Source of the DNA: Roseibium album
GTDB lineage: Bacteria > Pseudomonadota > Alphaproteobacteria > Rhizobiales > Stappiaceae
Length of the DNA: 64,000 bases
Assembly: GCF_001404515.1 (NCBI RefSeq)
Contig: NZ_CXWE01000004.1
Location: forward strand, 625,341-689,340
Reading direction: 5' to 3'
Positions 55,405 through 63,802 of this stretch are shown one piece after another. The notes beneath the pieces are model-generated. The model searched no databases. It saw only the letters and a program-made list of their open reading frames with translations, and was not told the origin of the DNA. Position numbers and translations under genes: made by a program. Positions within the stretch are counted from its first letter, which is position 1; the number at the start of each line of letters is the position of its first letter.

Positions 55405-56178
55405 TCAGACCGACTTCAGCCTGATCTCGACATCGCGGGATGTCATCGTATAGAGCGCGTCCAGCAGCTCCGGCACGAGACTTCCCGGACCACCTGCCCG
55501 CTCCGCTGCCATTTCACCGGCAATATTGAAGACCGAAAGACCGGCGGCGGCGGCCAGGGCAATGTCACTTTCCAAACTCGCAAAGGCCGCCAGCACCGCA
55601 CCACCGGCACAGCCCGTTGCTGTAACTCTTGCCAGCAGCGGATGGCCGTTTTGCAGGCGAAAGTCCTCACCCTGGCTTTCGATCTTGTCTTCAGCGCCGG
55701 TCACGGCGAGAACGGTACCGGATCCGATCAGTGCCTCGACATCCGACCGCTGCGGGCACAGCGCAGCCAATTCGGGTTCGTTCAGTCGCACAAGTTCGGG
55801 TTTGAATGCCATGAGCTCGCGCGCATAGGCGCATCGGACGGGAGACCGGTTGACAAAGACCGGATCGACACTGACGGGACGACCGGCGGCCCGGGCCGCC
55901 TCGATCGCGATCGGAATGGCCTCTCGCCTGGCTGAATCCAACGTGCCGAGATTGACAAGCAGCGCATCCGAACTCGACGCAAATCCGGCCACCTCCTCGC
56001 TGGAGATTGTCATTGAGGGAACGGCACCAATTGCCAGCAGCACATTCGCGGTAAATGTTTGCGCGACGGCATTGGTGATGGTGTGAACGCGCGGCGTTTT
56101 TTGGCGGACCCTTTGGAGAAGGTCGAAAACGACCTCTGCGGACAACGACTGCGTGGACGCGGCAACGGACAGGCTCAT
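55405..56178 (-). CDS. thiM: Hydroxyethylthiazole kinase
   Basis: A 257-residue enzyme that phosphorylates the thiazole moiety in thiamine salvage. Family motifs are HTITNAVAQTFTANVLLAIG, SVDPVFVNRSPVR, VLAVTGAEDKI and the nucleotide/anion site VTATGCAGGAVLAAFAS. The N-terminal half agrees with ThiM, with MTISSEEVAGFASSSDALLV replacing the usual MxxxxxEVxDMVxxAxALVI. The ATG at 56178 follows GGAGGAG, which can pair into a small hairpin, consistent with translational control by the TPP riboswitch 78 nt upstream. thiE is not adjacent. Confidence 0.94.
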   Translation of the reverse strand: MSLSVAASTQSLSAEVVFDLLQRVRQKTPRVHTITNAVAQTFTANVLLAIGAVPSMTISSEEVAGFASSSDALLVNLGTLDSARREAIPIAIEAARAAGRPVSVDPVFVNRSPVRCAYARELMAFKPELVRLNEPELAALCPQRSDVEALIGSGTVLAVTGAEDKIESQGEDFRLQNGHPLLARVTATGCAGGAVLAAFASLESDIALAAAAGLSVFNIAGEMAAERAGGPGSLVPELLDALYTMTSRDVEIRLKSV

Positions 56179-56255
56179 GCAACTCCTCCGAACTCGGAAG
56201 TTTCAATTCGAAGGGATGAAAGGAAGGTTTGAGGCCCTGCGCCTCTAAGATCTTC

Positions 56256-56354
56256 ATCTCAAATCCCTCCGCCGGTACCAACCGGATCAGGTTCAAGGAG
56301 TTGGTCTTTTGCCTCTCAGCCCGATCGGTCTTCGTCGGGCACCCCCATGAGATA
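56256..56354 (-). ncRNA. TPP riboswitch (THI element)
   Basis: Reading leftward, the conserved core is complete: GGGGGTGCCCG, GGCTGAGAGG (the CUGAGA HMP-binding loop), CTTGAACCTGATCCGGTT and TACCGGCGGAGGGA. The closing helix P1 pairs ATCTCA (56354-56349) with TGAGAT (56261-56256). Between the riboswitch and thiM the sequence TCCG-AGTT-CGGA can sequester the GGAGGAG ribosome-binding site, so translational repression at high thiamine pyrophosphate is the likely mechanism. It should control thiM, thiD and the TRAP binding protein. Confidence 0.97.
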
Positions 56355-56489
56355 GTCTGACTGCTATCAAGCCCGGTTTCCGAATGCAAGTCCCGAACCG
56401 TCCCTAACTTGTTTCGGCAATTGACTGCGGCGGGAAGATGGGCGATGTCCTTGGGTATTCCTTTTACGAGCAAATCGCCGGAGTGACGC

Positions 56490-56726
56490 ATGGTTCCGTT
56501 TTTCGTGATGATCAAATGTCAACTGGGCAAGACCTACCAGGTTGCCAATGCCATCGCAGACGCGGAAATTGCCTCCGAGGTCTATTCGACCAGTGGCGAC
56601 TATGACCTGCTGGTAAAATTCTATGTCGACAACGACGCCGATATCGGTCATTTCGTCAATGAAAAGGTTCATCCGATCGGCGGAATCCAGGACACAAAAA
56701 CCATTATTACCTTCAAGGCTTTCTAA
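56490..56726 (+). CDS. Stand-alone Lrp/AsnC ligand-binding (RAM) domain protein
   Basis: A 78-residue protein that is just the RAM/AsnC_trans_reg domain: FFVMIKCQLGKTYQVANAIA, EVYSTSGDYDLLVKFYVDND and IQDTKTIITFKAF. No DNA-binding domain is attached. Such proteins form ring-like oligomers that bind amino acids, and their role is unclear. The ATG follows CGGAGTGACGC. It lies just upstream of a small secreted protein gene in the same direction. Confidence 0.9.
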   Translation: MVPFFVMIKCQLGKTYQVANAIADAEIASEVYSTSGDYDLLVKFYVDNDADIGHFVNEKVHPIGGIQDTKTIITFKAF

Positions 56727-56761
56727 GGCACCCCAATTCCTCTCCACACGGGAGCTGACAA

Positions 56762-57172
56762 ATGCGATTTCTGACCTCATCAGCGCTTGCAGCAAGCTTG
56801 AGTATCATGACACTTTCCGTTTCCGGCCAGGCAACCGCGCAGGGCATGCCGCCCGAACAGATCAAGCAGATCCTTGATGTGACCAAGGCGAACTGGGTGG
56901 CATTCCGCGACTGGGAGGGCAAGCAGCTGATTTACTTCACCCATCTGGAATCGTGGAAATGCGGCATCGACTTTGTCTTTTATGGACTGAACGATGGACA
57001 GCTCGACCAGATGTGGGAGCTGGACGAGTGCGATCCCGACAATCCCAACGCCGTTCTGAAGGACAAGCCCTATATCGAGCTTCCTGCCGGATCGACCCAG
57101 TCAATCAGTGTCCAGCTGGTCTATCCTGATGGATCGAAAAGCTCCGTCGAGACCTACCAGTACAAGCCGTAG
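56762..57172 (+). CDS. Small secreted hypothetical protein
   Basis: A 136-residue protein with a signal peptide (about 1-27, ending QATAQG). The mature part contains FRDWEGKQLIYFTHLESWKC, GIDFVFYGLN and DQMWELDECDPDNP, with two cysteines that could form a disulfide in the periplasm. I do not recognise a named family; it looks like a compact beta-sandwich protein. It follows the RAM-domain gene by 35 bp and may be co-transcribed. Confidence 0.75.
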   Translation: MRFLTSSALAASLSIMTLSVSGQATAQGMPPEQIKQILDVTKANWVAFRDWEGKQLIYFTHLESWKCGIDFVFYGLNDGQLDQMWELDECDPDNPNAVLKDKPYIELPAGSTQSISVQLVYPDGSKSSVETYQYKP

Positions 57173-57473
57173 CAGATCATTCAATCCGACGCTTGTTCTC
57201 CCGGTTTGACATGGCCGGGACCCGGATCCGTCAAGTTGGATGATGCCTTGAAACACCAGGGTTGATGATCATCAGGCCCTGACCTTCAGATAAAATACAG
57301 AGGCTCGCGCTTGTTTGCAGTCTCGCTGTTCCCGCGTGAGCCGGGCACAAACAACAGCATTTGATGATCCCGGATCAGGTCCGGGAAAGCACCACGCGAT
57401 TTTCGACGCCAGGGAAAACACCCGGGGCCGCTTGATTTCAAACCAGTCGGTGCAGACAACGGCCGAATTCGGC
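57173..57473. other. Intergenic region with degenerate palindromic repeats
   Basis: About 300 bp between convergent genes. It holds one intact palindromic repeat (57368-57386) and, at about 57214-57245, a degenerate relative beginning GCCGGGACCCGGATCC. No gene is evident. Confidence 0.55.
57368..57386. repeat. Alphaproteobacterial-type intergenic palindrome
   Basis: TCCCGGA-TCAGG-TCCGGGA forms a 7-bp stem with a 5-base loop. The phrase resembles the CCGGATC...GTCCGGGA palindromes scattered between genes in many alphaproteobacteria, as I recall. It lies in a convergent gap and may act as a transcript end or be a dispersed repeat. Confidence 0.55.
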
Positions 57474-58475
57474 TCAGGATCGTGACGGCGTCGAGGCCCG
57501 CCGCGATTTGGTGCGGTCGAGACCGAGCTTGTGCTCTCGGTAGATGACGAAGACGCCCGCCGCGATAACGATCAGGGCGCCGGCGATCACCTGCGGAACC
57601 GGCACTTCGGAGAAGACCACCCAGCCGACAATGATCGCCCAGAGCATGTTGACGTAATCAAACGGCGCGATCGTCGAGGCATCGGCAAAGCGGTAGCTCT
57701 GTGTCAGCAGGATCTGTCCGACGCCTCCGGCGAGGCCGATCAGCAGCAGAAGACCAGCTGTTTTCAGGTCGGGCACGATCCACGCCTGACCGGGCAGCAG
57801 AAATCCGAGTGGTAGTGTCACCAAGGACAGGACCGTGGCAGACGCTGCAAACCAGGTGACGATGGTAGACGTCCTCTCCGTCTCGCACAATTTACGCACC
57901 GTAATCATCGCCAGCGCCGCACAGCCGGCTGCCATGATGCCCAACAGAGCCCCGTACGTCGACGCGCTGTCCAGTTCGTCTTCACCCAGATGCGGCGACA
58001 GGACGATCAATATGCCGAGAAATCCGACGCCGACCGCACTCCAGCGGTAGATCCTGACCTGCTCTCCGAGCAGAAAGAATGCCAGCACCACGACGAAGAG
58101 TGGCGTTGCAAAACCGATCGCCGTCGCATCCGGCAGTGGCAGCAGGTAAAGCGCGGTGAACGAACAGACCATGGCCGTGAGGCCGACGGCAGCCCGCGTC
58201 AGATGGCCTTTCGGATTTTTGGTTTGAAACGCAAGTCCGAGTTCACCCCGCAATCCGACCATGAGCAGCACCGGAAAGAGCCCGAAGAAATTCCGTGCGA
58301 AAACAAGTTGGCCGATCGGCACGTCTTCCGCGGCGATCTTCAAGGCTGTCGCCATGATAAAAAAAGTAAAAGTGGAGCTGAGTTTCAGCGCGATGCCCAA
58401 AAGGGGCGCGTGTCGTGTCATACCGACGGGCGCAGGCTTGCCGGGACTGCGGGAACTCAGGCTTTTGAACGCCAT
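57474..58475 (-). CDS. DMT-superfamily (EamA) transporter
   Basis: A 333-residue protein with ten predicted membrane helices in two EamA repeats. Typical segments are LVFARNFFGLFPVLLMVGLR, LLPLPDATAIGFATPLFVVV and the second-repeat RFADASTIAPFDYVNMLWAI. Such proteins usually export amino acids or other small metabolites. Start set at 58475 (MAFKSLSS). A second DMT transporter of the same general type is at 62842-63750. Confidence 0.88.
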   Translation of the reverse strand: MAFKSLSSRSPGKPAPVGMTRHAPLLGIALKLSSTFTFFIMATALKIAAEDVPIGQLVFARNFFGLFPVLLMVGLRGELGLAFQTKNPKGHLTRAAVGLTAMVCSFTALYLLPLPDATAIGFATPLFVVVLAFFLLGEQVRIYRWSAVGVGFLGILIVLSPHLGEDELDSASTYGALLGIMAAGCAALAMITVRKLCETERTSTIVTWFAASATVLSLVTLPLGFLLPGQAWIVPDLKTAGLLLLIGLAGGVGQILLTQSYRFADASTIAPFDYVNMLWAIIVGWVVFSEVPVPQVIAGALIVIAAGVFVIYREHKLGLDRTKSRRASTPSRS

Positions 58476-58694
58476 GACAAGGATCCGGGGCCGGCGCAAA
58501 AAGGCAATACTCTCCTGACGCACCGGACCGAAGGATCGGGAAGAGCTACAAAACACCCAGCCTGCAACCGGATACATCAATCGAACACGGTAAATCCGTC
58601 AGGGAGCGGAAAGCTTGGGGCTGGTCGAAATCACGATTGGGAAACGCAATATCTCGCGAAGCACGCGTTATTGCAATCCTGCACTCCGGATTTC

Positions 58695-59954
58695 TTACTC
58701 GCCAGCTCCCGTTTCTGCCGCCAATTCCCCTCGCATCATCATCGCTTCACGTTCCGCAATGGCCTGTTCGAAGCCTTTAAGACGCTTGTAGATGGACAAC
58801 AGTTCAACGATCGTTGGCCAGGAATTGACAAGGAACTGGAATGAGTTGGACACTTGGCTGAAAGCTGTCAGAATTTGCTGGACAATCCCCCATGTCACCT
58901 TCTTTGCGACGTATGTCGGAATGAGAAGGAAATATGCAAAGACGTTGTCTGCCTGAAGGTAGAAACCCCTGAACAGGTTGAAATACATGTAATTGAAATA
59001 CAGGCGGAAATAGTTCTTCCGGACGAAGCCGAACAGCTCGGTAAGCTTTACCGGGTCCGCCCTGTGTTCATGATCCTCGCCGTAGACAAGTTCCTTACGA
59101 TAGGCAGCTTCGACGCGCTGATTGTGGAATTCAAGACCCGGTAGCTTTACACCGACTGCGGCGAGAACAACGGTTCCGGTGATTGACCAGAAAATGGCCG
59201 CACTCAACAACGGTGCCGGTATCTCGCCAATAAAGGGGAGTTCCACCACGTGCGACGACAATGCGAGCAGGATCGGCAGGAAGGCGATCAGGGTCATCAG
59301 GGAATCGATCAGGGCGACGCCCAAACCCTCCATGATTGCTGCAAACCGCATTGTATCTTCCTGGATACGCTGGGAGGCACCTTCGATTTGCCGGACGTTA
59401 TTCCATTTGGCGACATAGTAGTCGTTCATCGCCGTGCGCCAGCGAAAAATGTAATGACTGATAAAGAACCGCTTCAAGATATAGAGGATGACCCAGACCG
59501 ACGTGATCTGGAAGAAGATAAACAGCAGCGCGTAGAACTCGTCGGCTGAAACAACGCGAGCACTTTCGTCCAGTGCTGTTTGTACCGTATCAAAAAAAGG
59601 TCGGCGCCAGTTGTTGATCGCGACGGCAACCTGCACGTCGTAATAGGTCATGAATATGATCAGCGAAGATCCCCAAATGGACCAGACTTGCCAGGTATGC
59701 GCCTTCGAATACCACCACCAGAAAGCACCGAATGCGGCCGTAAACAGTCCATAATACACGTAAAACCATAAGAACTCGGGCGTGGTAAAATGCCCGAGAC
59801 CAATAATTGGCTGCTGCCCTTCCGGTGTTGCGCCGAAGCCGAGCGAACCGCCGAGGTCTGAAGCAAATCCGTACCAGACAGCGACTGCCACTGCGGTCCA
59901 GGCAATCGCAGACAGGAAAAAGAGTTTCGGGTTGGGAAAAAATGACTGAAACAA
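58695..59954 (-). CDS. bacA: SbmA/BacA-family peptide antibiotic transporter
   Basis: A 419-residue inner-membrane protein (E. coli SbmA has 406). The N-terminus FQSFFPNPKLFFLSAIAW matches SbmA (FKSFFPKPGTFFLS), which fixes the start at a TTG codon at 59954. Further landmarks are SRIQEDTMRF-like QRIQEDTMRFAAIMEGLGVA, WRTAMNDYYVAKWNNVRQIE and YFRLYFNYMYFNLFRGFY. SbmA/BacA imports antimicrobial peptides such as NCR peptides by the proton gradient and, in rhizobia, affects very-long-chain fatty acids of lipid A. It is a single gene here. Confidence 0.95.
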   Translation of the reverse strand: MFQSFFPNPKLFFLSAIAWTAVAVAVWYGFASDLGGSLGFGATPEGQQPIIGLGHFTTPEFLWFYVYYGLFTAAFGAFWWWYSKAHTWQVWSIWGSSLIIFMTYYDVQVAVAINNWRRPFFDTVQTALDESARVVSADEFYALLFIFFQITSVWVILYILKRFFISHYIFRWRTAMNDYYVAKWNNVRQIEGASQRIQEDTMRFAAIMEGLGVALIDSLMTLIAFLPILLALSSHVVELPFIGEIPAPLLSAAIFWSITGTVVLAAVGVKLPGLEFHNQRVEAAYRKELVYGEDHEHRADPVKLTELFGFVRKNYFRLYFNYMYFNLFRGFYLQADNVFAYFLLIPTYVAKKVTWGIVQQILTAFSQVSNSFQFLVNSWPTIVELLSIYKRLKGFEQAIAEREAMMMRGELAAETGAGE

Positions 59955-60096
59955 GAGTTGAAACCTGCTGCCTGGAACGAATGAGTCGCGCGCTTTTAGC
60001 GTAATACGTCAATTTGGGGCAAGAAGATGCCAATTAAAACGATATTCTCAAACAAACCACAGACACGAATTTGCGAGGCAGCAAGGCTGCGCACAA

Positions 60097-60122
60097 AAAA
60101 GGCGTCCCGTTGGACGCCTTTT
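60097..60122 (-). terminator. Terminator of the CoxL-type gene
   Basis: AAAAGGCGTCC...GGACGCCTTTT forms a stem of about 11 bp around a CGTT loop. Read leftward it is followed by a run of T (AAAAAA on the plus strand), fitting a terminator for the gene ending at 60140. Confidence 0.88.
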
Positions 60123-60139
60123 CCATTGGTGTGAATTTC

Positions 60140-62437
60140 CTACTTCGCGGCCTCAATCGCCTCCCAGACCCTGAGCGGCGTCGCCGGCATGTCGATCAGC
60201 TCGGTCACACCTGCGCCGTCCTCAAGCGCCTTCTGAACGGCATTCATCACTGCAGCACAGCCACCGATTGTCCCGGCTTCTCCGGCTCCCTTGATGCCCA
60301 TGGCGTTGGTCGTTGAGGGAACGTTCCGGGTCTCGAAGTGAATGTCGGGCAGATCTGCGGCCCTCAGCAGACGGTAGTCCAGCAGCGAGGCCGTCAGAAG
60401 CTGACCGTCTTCATCATAGATCGTCTGCTCGCACAGTGCCTGGCTGACGGCATTGGCCGCACCGCCGATCACCTGACCTTCCAGCAGGAGCGGGTTCACG
60501 GTGACACCGAAATCATCGACGATGACATAATTGACCAGATCGACGTCGCCCGTTCCCGGATCAACCTCGACTTCGCAAATATGCGTGCCGTTGGGATAGG
60601 TTGCCTCGTCCTGGCGGACTTCTTCGCGCGCAGACAGTTTTTCGCCGGCGGCAACAACGATCTCGGACAGCGCGACCTGCTGGTCCGTTCCGACAACGCG
60701 CACGATACCGCTCTCAAGCTCCAGGTCGTCGACACCGGCCTCCAGCTTGTCCGCCGCCAGTTCCTTGACCTTCTTCACCAGGCTGTCACTGGCATCGCGA
60801 ACAGACGGCAGGCCGAGGGGAATTGACCGGGAACCGCCGGTCCCGCCGCCGTTCTCAACGCGATCCGTGTCACCCTGGATAACCTCGACCTCGTCGATCG
60901 TCACTCCGAACTTCTCGGCGACAACCTGACTATAAGCGGTGGCATGGCCCTGGCCGTTGGTCTGCGTCCCGATCAGCAGCGTCAGATTGCCCTCCTGGTT
61001 GAGTTCAACAGTCGCTTCCTCGCCTCCAGGGAATGCACAGGCTTCAATGTAGGAGCACAGTCCGATCCCGCGGAACTTGCCGGCTTTTGCGCTTTCTTCC
61101 TGTCGGGACTTGAAGTCGGCCCAGCCGGCAACTTCCAGAGCCTTGTCGAGGTGGCCCGAATAATCACCGGTATCGTAGAGGCGCCCGGTTTGCGTGGTAT
61201 AGGGCAGCTGCTCCGGTTTGATGAAATTCCGCTTCCGGATTTCGATCGGCCCAAGACCCGTCTCCTCACCGGCCTTGTCCATCAGCCTTTCGATCAGGTA
61301 GGCAGCCTCAGGACGCCCTGCCCCACGAAAGGCGTCGGTCGGTACGGTGTGCATGTAGACGCCCTCGGTCTTCGCAAACACCGCAGGGATGTCGTAAAGC
61401 CCCGAGGACATGGCCGTTCCAACCCAGGGAATGAACGGAGCGAACTGGCTGAGATACGCCCCCATGGCTGCCTTCACATGCACCCTTAGTCCAAGGATCC
61501 TGTTGTCCTTGTCCAACGCAAGATCTGCGCGGCTCAGATTGTCCCGGCCGTGTGCGTCGGTGATGAAATGTTCCATTCGCTCGCCCGCCCAGCGGACGGG
61601 CGTTCCGAGCTGCCTTGCCGCAATCATCAAGAGAGGGTATTCCCGGTAGCAGAATGCCTTAGTACCGAAACCGCCGCCGACTTCAGGCGTGATCACCTGG
61701 ATCTTGTCCTTTTCCAGATCAAGCACCTTGCAGATAACATCGCGCATCCCGTGCCCGCCCTGCGTGCCCAGCGTCAACTTGTAGCGCTCCGCATCCGGAC
61801 TGAATTCTGCGACGCAACCACGCAATTCCATGTAGTTGGCGACAATGCGGTTGTTGACGATTTCGATGGTGACGGTCTTGTCAGCAGCCGCGAAAGCCGC
61901 ATCGGTCCTTGCTTCGCCTCCATGGCCGAAGGTGAACGCGACGTTGCTGCCATGCTCCGGCCAGACTTTCACCGCATCAGGCGCCAGGGCCTCTTCGATT
62001 CCGATCACGGCTTCGAGCGGTTCGTAGTCCACCTCAAGCATTTCGGCCGCATTTCTCGCCGTGTTGCTATCGTCGGCGACAATGAAGGCAATGGCATCGC
62101 CGACATGCCGCACTTCGTCCTTGCAAAGCAAGGGCTGCGGCGGCAGCCAGTGGTCGGTTCCGTCGATCTGCTTCAACCGGGCCATTGTCGGCAGCGTAAA
62201 GCCCTCGACATCACCGCCAGTCAGCACAAGATGAACGCCTTCCAGCGCACTGACGTCGGATGCGTTTTCGACACTTATCTTGGCGTGGGCCATTGCCGAA
62301 TACACCATGACGCCGTGAAGACAGCCTTCAGGCCGATAATCGCCGGTGTAAATTCCCTGACCGGTGATGAGCGGTTGATCTTCCTTGCGGCGCAAAGGCG
62401 CGCCGACACCGAATTTCGGAGTGACCATCTTGTTCAT
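60140..62437 (-). CDS. Xanthine dehydrogenase/CO dehydrogenase-family molybdopterin-binding large subunit
   Basis: A 765-residue molybdenum hydroxylase large subunit. The two Ald_Xan_dh domains are recognisable: GAPLRRKEDQPLITGQGIYT at the N-terminus, then PEVGGGFGTK, FRGAGRPEA and the C-terminal GIKGAGEAGTIGGCAAVMNA with the catalytic glutamate. The active-site loop reads DAFRGAGR, i.e. form II-like (AYRGAGR), not the AYxCSFR of true CO-oxidising CoxL, so CO oxidation should not be assumed. The FAD (CoxM) and 2Fe-2S (CoxS) subunits needed for function are not adjacent in this window. It ends at a strong terminator. Confidence 0.9.
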   Translation of the reverse strand: MNKMVTPKFGVGAPLRRKEDQPLITGQGIYTGDYRPEGCLHGVMVYSAMAHAKISVENASDVSALEGVHLVLTGGDVEGFTLPTMARLKQIDGTDHWLPPQPLLCKDEVRHVGDAIAFIVADDSNTARNAAEMLEVDYEPLEAVIGIEEALAPDAVKVWPEHGSNVAFTFGHGGEARTDAAFAAADKTVTIEIVNNRIVANYMELRGCVAEFSPDAERYKLTLGTQGGHGMRDVICKVLDLEKDKIQVITPEVGGGFGTKAFCYREYPLLMIAARQLGTPVRWAGERMEHFITDAHGRDNLSRADLALDKDNRILGLRVHVKAAMGAYLSQFAPFIPWVGTAMSSGLYDIPAVFAKTEGVYMHTVPTDAFRGAGRPEAAYLIERLMDKAGEETGLGPIEIRKRNFIKPEQLPYTTQTGRLYDTGDYSGHLDKALEVAGWADFKSRQEESAKAGKFRGIGLCSYIEACAFPGGEEATVELNQEGNLTLLIGTQTNGQGHATAYSQVVAEKFGVTIDEVEVIQGDTDRVENGGGTGGSRSIPLGLPSVRDASDSLVKKVKELAADKLEAGVDDLELESGIVRVVGTDQQVALSEIVVAAGEKLSAREEVRQDEATYPNGTHICEVEVDPGTGDVDLVNYVIVDDFGVTVNPLLLEGQVIGGAANAVSQALCEQTIYDEDGQLLTASLLDYRLLRAADLPDIHFETRNVPSTTNAMGIKGAGEAGTIGGCAAVMNAVQKALEDGAGVTELIDMPATPLRVWEAIEAAK

Positions 62438-62841
62438 AAATCTGGACCTGTGTTTTGGGAGGAGTTTCCCTGGAAATCAGAAGACCGAATGCAACGGATA
62501 TGCATCCAAGTTGGCCCCGAAGACCACTGTAACCAGTGGATCTGTTGTGTTTTGTGCCTCGAAACCGCCGTGCTGCCAAGTGAAATATAACCGGTTCGGC
62601 GGATAAGGCAAACATTGCAGTGACAGCTTTCCTTCCGGTCAAAATGGGCATAGCCTATGCCGATTACCACCTATTGAATGACCGAACGGGCACGCGTGCG
62701 CACTCGTATCGTGTATCTGTCCCTGCAACCGTTCGTTCCGGGAAACAACATTGAAACCCGATTGAAAAACAGGCCCGGACCGGGGCGCCTGCCGCCAGAG
62801 GACTTCATTTGCTGAAACGTGTCGAGAAGAAAATTGTGGCC
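62438..62841. other. Divergent intergenic region
   Basis: About 400 bp between the divergent CoxL-type and DMT transporter genes; it must contain promoters for one or both. An inverted repeat CCACTG-TAAC-CAGTGG lies at about 62524-62539. No gene is convincing. Confidence 0.45.
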
Positions 62842-63750
62842 ATGACGGTCGATCTTCCGTCCAACACCATTGGTGCGCTGTGGGTATTACTGGCGGCATT
62901 CGGATTTTCCATCATGGTGGCTTTGATCAAGTTCGTTGGCCGGGATCTGAGCGTCTTTCAGATCCTCTTCGTCCGACAGGCCGTCATGCTCGCCATTGTC
63001 GCCCCGACGATCATACGCGGCCTGCCGACCTCACTGGTCACGAAGCGGCCGGGGCTTCAACTCGCTCGTGTTCTCATCGCTGCAACGGCCATGTTGTGTG
63101 GTTTCACCGCCGTCATCGAGCTGCCGCTGGCCGATGCAACGGCGATCAGTTTCTCCCGCACCTTTTTCATCACGATTTTTGCCATCTGGTTTTTGAACGA
63201 AATCGTTGGTGTCCACCGCTGGGGCGCGACCATCGTCGGTTTTCTCGGTGTGGTACTCATGCTGCGCCCGGGTGCAGACGGCATCGTCGATCCCCACGCC
63301 CTGCTCGCGATTGCCGGCGCAGCCGGTGCCGGCATGGTCATGATCGTTGTCCGTATCCTGACGCGAACAGACCCGCCGGTGACCATCCTCACCTACCAGG
63401 CGTTCGGGGTCGGTCTGATCATGCTTGTGCCGGCGGTTCTGACCTGGCAGGCACCAAGCTTGCACCAGTGGCTGCTTCTCCTGCTGGTCGGCATTGTTTC
63501 CTGGGCAGCACAGCTTGCAAACATCAAGGGCTACAAGGCAGGCGAAGCAACCGCCATTGCCTCCCTGGACTACACCCGGCTTCTCTACGCGACCATATTG
63601 GGCGCGCTTGTCTTCGGCCACTGGCCGAGCGTGGAAACCCTCGCCGGCGCCACCATCATCATTGCTGCGTCAATCTATACTGTTCGCCGCGAAATCAAGC
63701 GCGGCCGCGAACTGGCGCGCGCCGCAGAAGGTCGCGGGGAATCCCACTGA
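62842..63750 (+). CDS. DMT-superfamily (EamA) transporter
   Basis: A 302-residue protein with ten predicted membrane helices in two EamA halves. Landmarks include LPLADATAISFSRTFFITIF in the first repeat and GYKAGEATAIASLDYTRLLY in the second, which parallel the other DMT protein at 57474-58475. ATG 62842 is preferred; an in-frame TTG at 62809 would add 11 residues. Substrate unknown. Confidence 0.88.
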   Translation: MTVDLPSNTIGALWVLLAAFGFSIMVALIKFVGRDLSVFQILFVRQAVMLAIVAPTIIRGLPTSLVTKRPGLQLARVLIAATAMLCGFTAVIELPLADATAISFSRTFFITIFAIWFLNEIVGVHRWGATIVGFLGVVLMLRPGADGIVDPHALLAIAGAAGAGMVMIVVRILTRTDPPVTILTYQAFGVGLIMLVPAVLTWQAPSLHQWLLLLLVGIVSWAAQLANIKGYKAGEATAIASLDYTRLLYATILGALVFGHWPSVETLAGATIIIAASIYTVRREIKRGRELARAAEGRGESH

Positions 63751-63802
63751 GGCGCGGGATCCGAAAAGAACGACATCGTGTGTTGCGCACGTTGGAGAAT
63801 GT

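Noticed and set aside
60140-62437. Assignment as carbon monoxide dehydrogenase CoxL
   Set aside because: The loop reads DAFRGAGR instead of the AYxCSFR needed by form I CO dehydrogenases, and coxM/coxS are absent.
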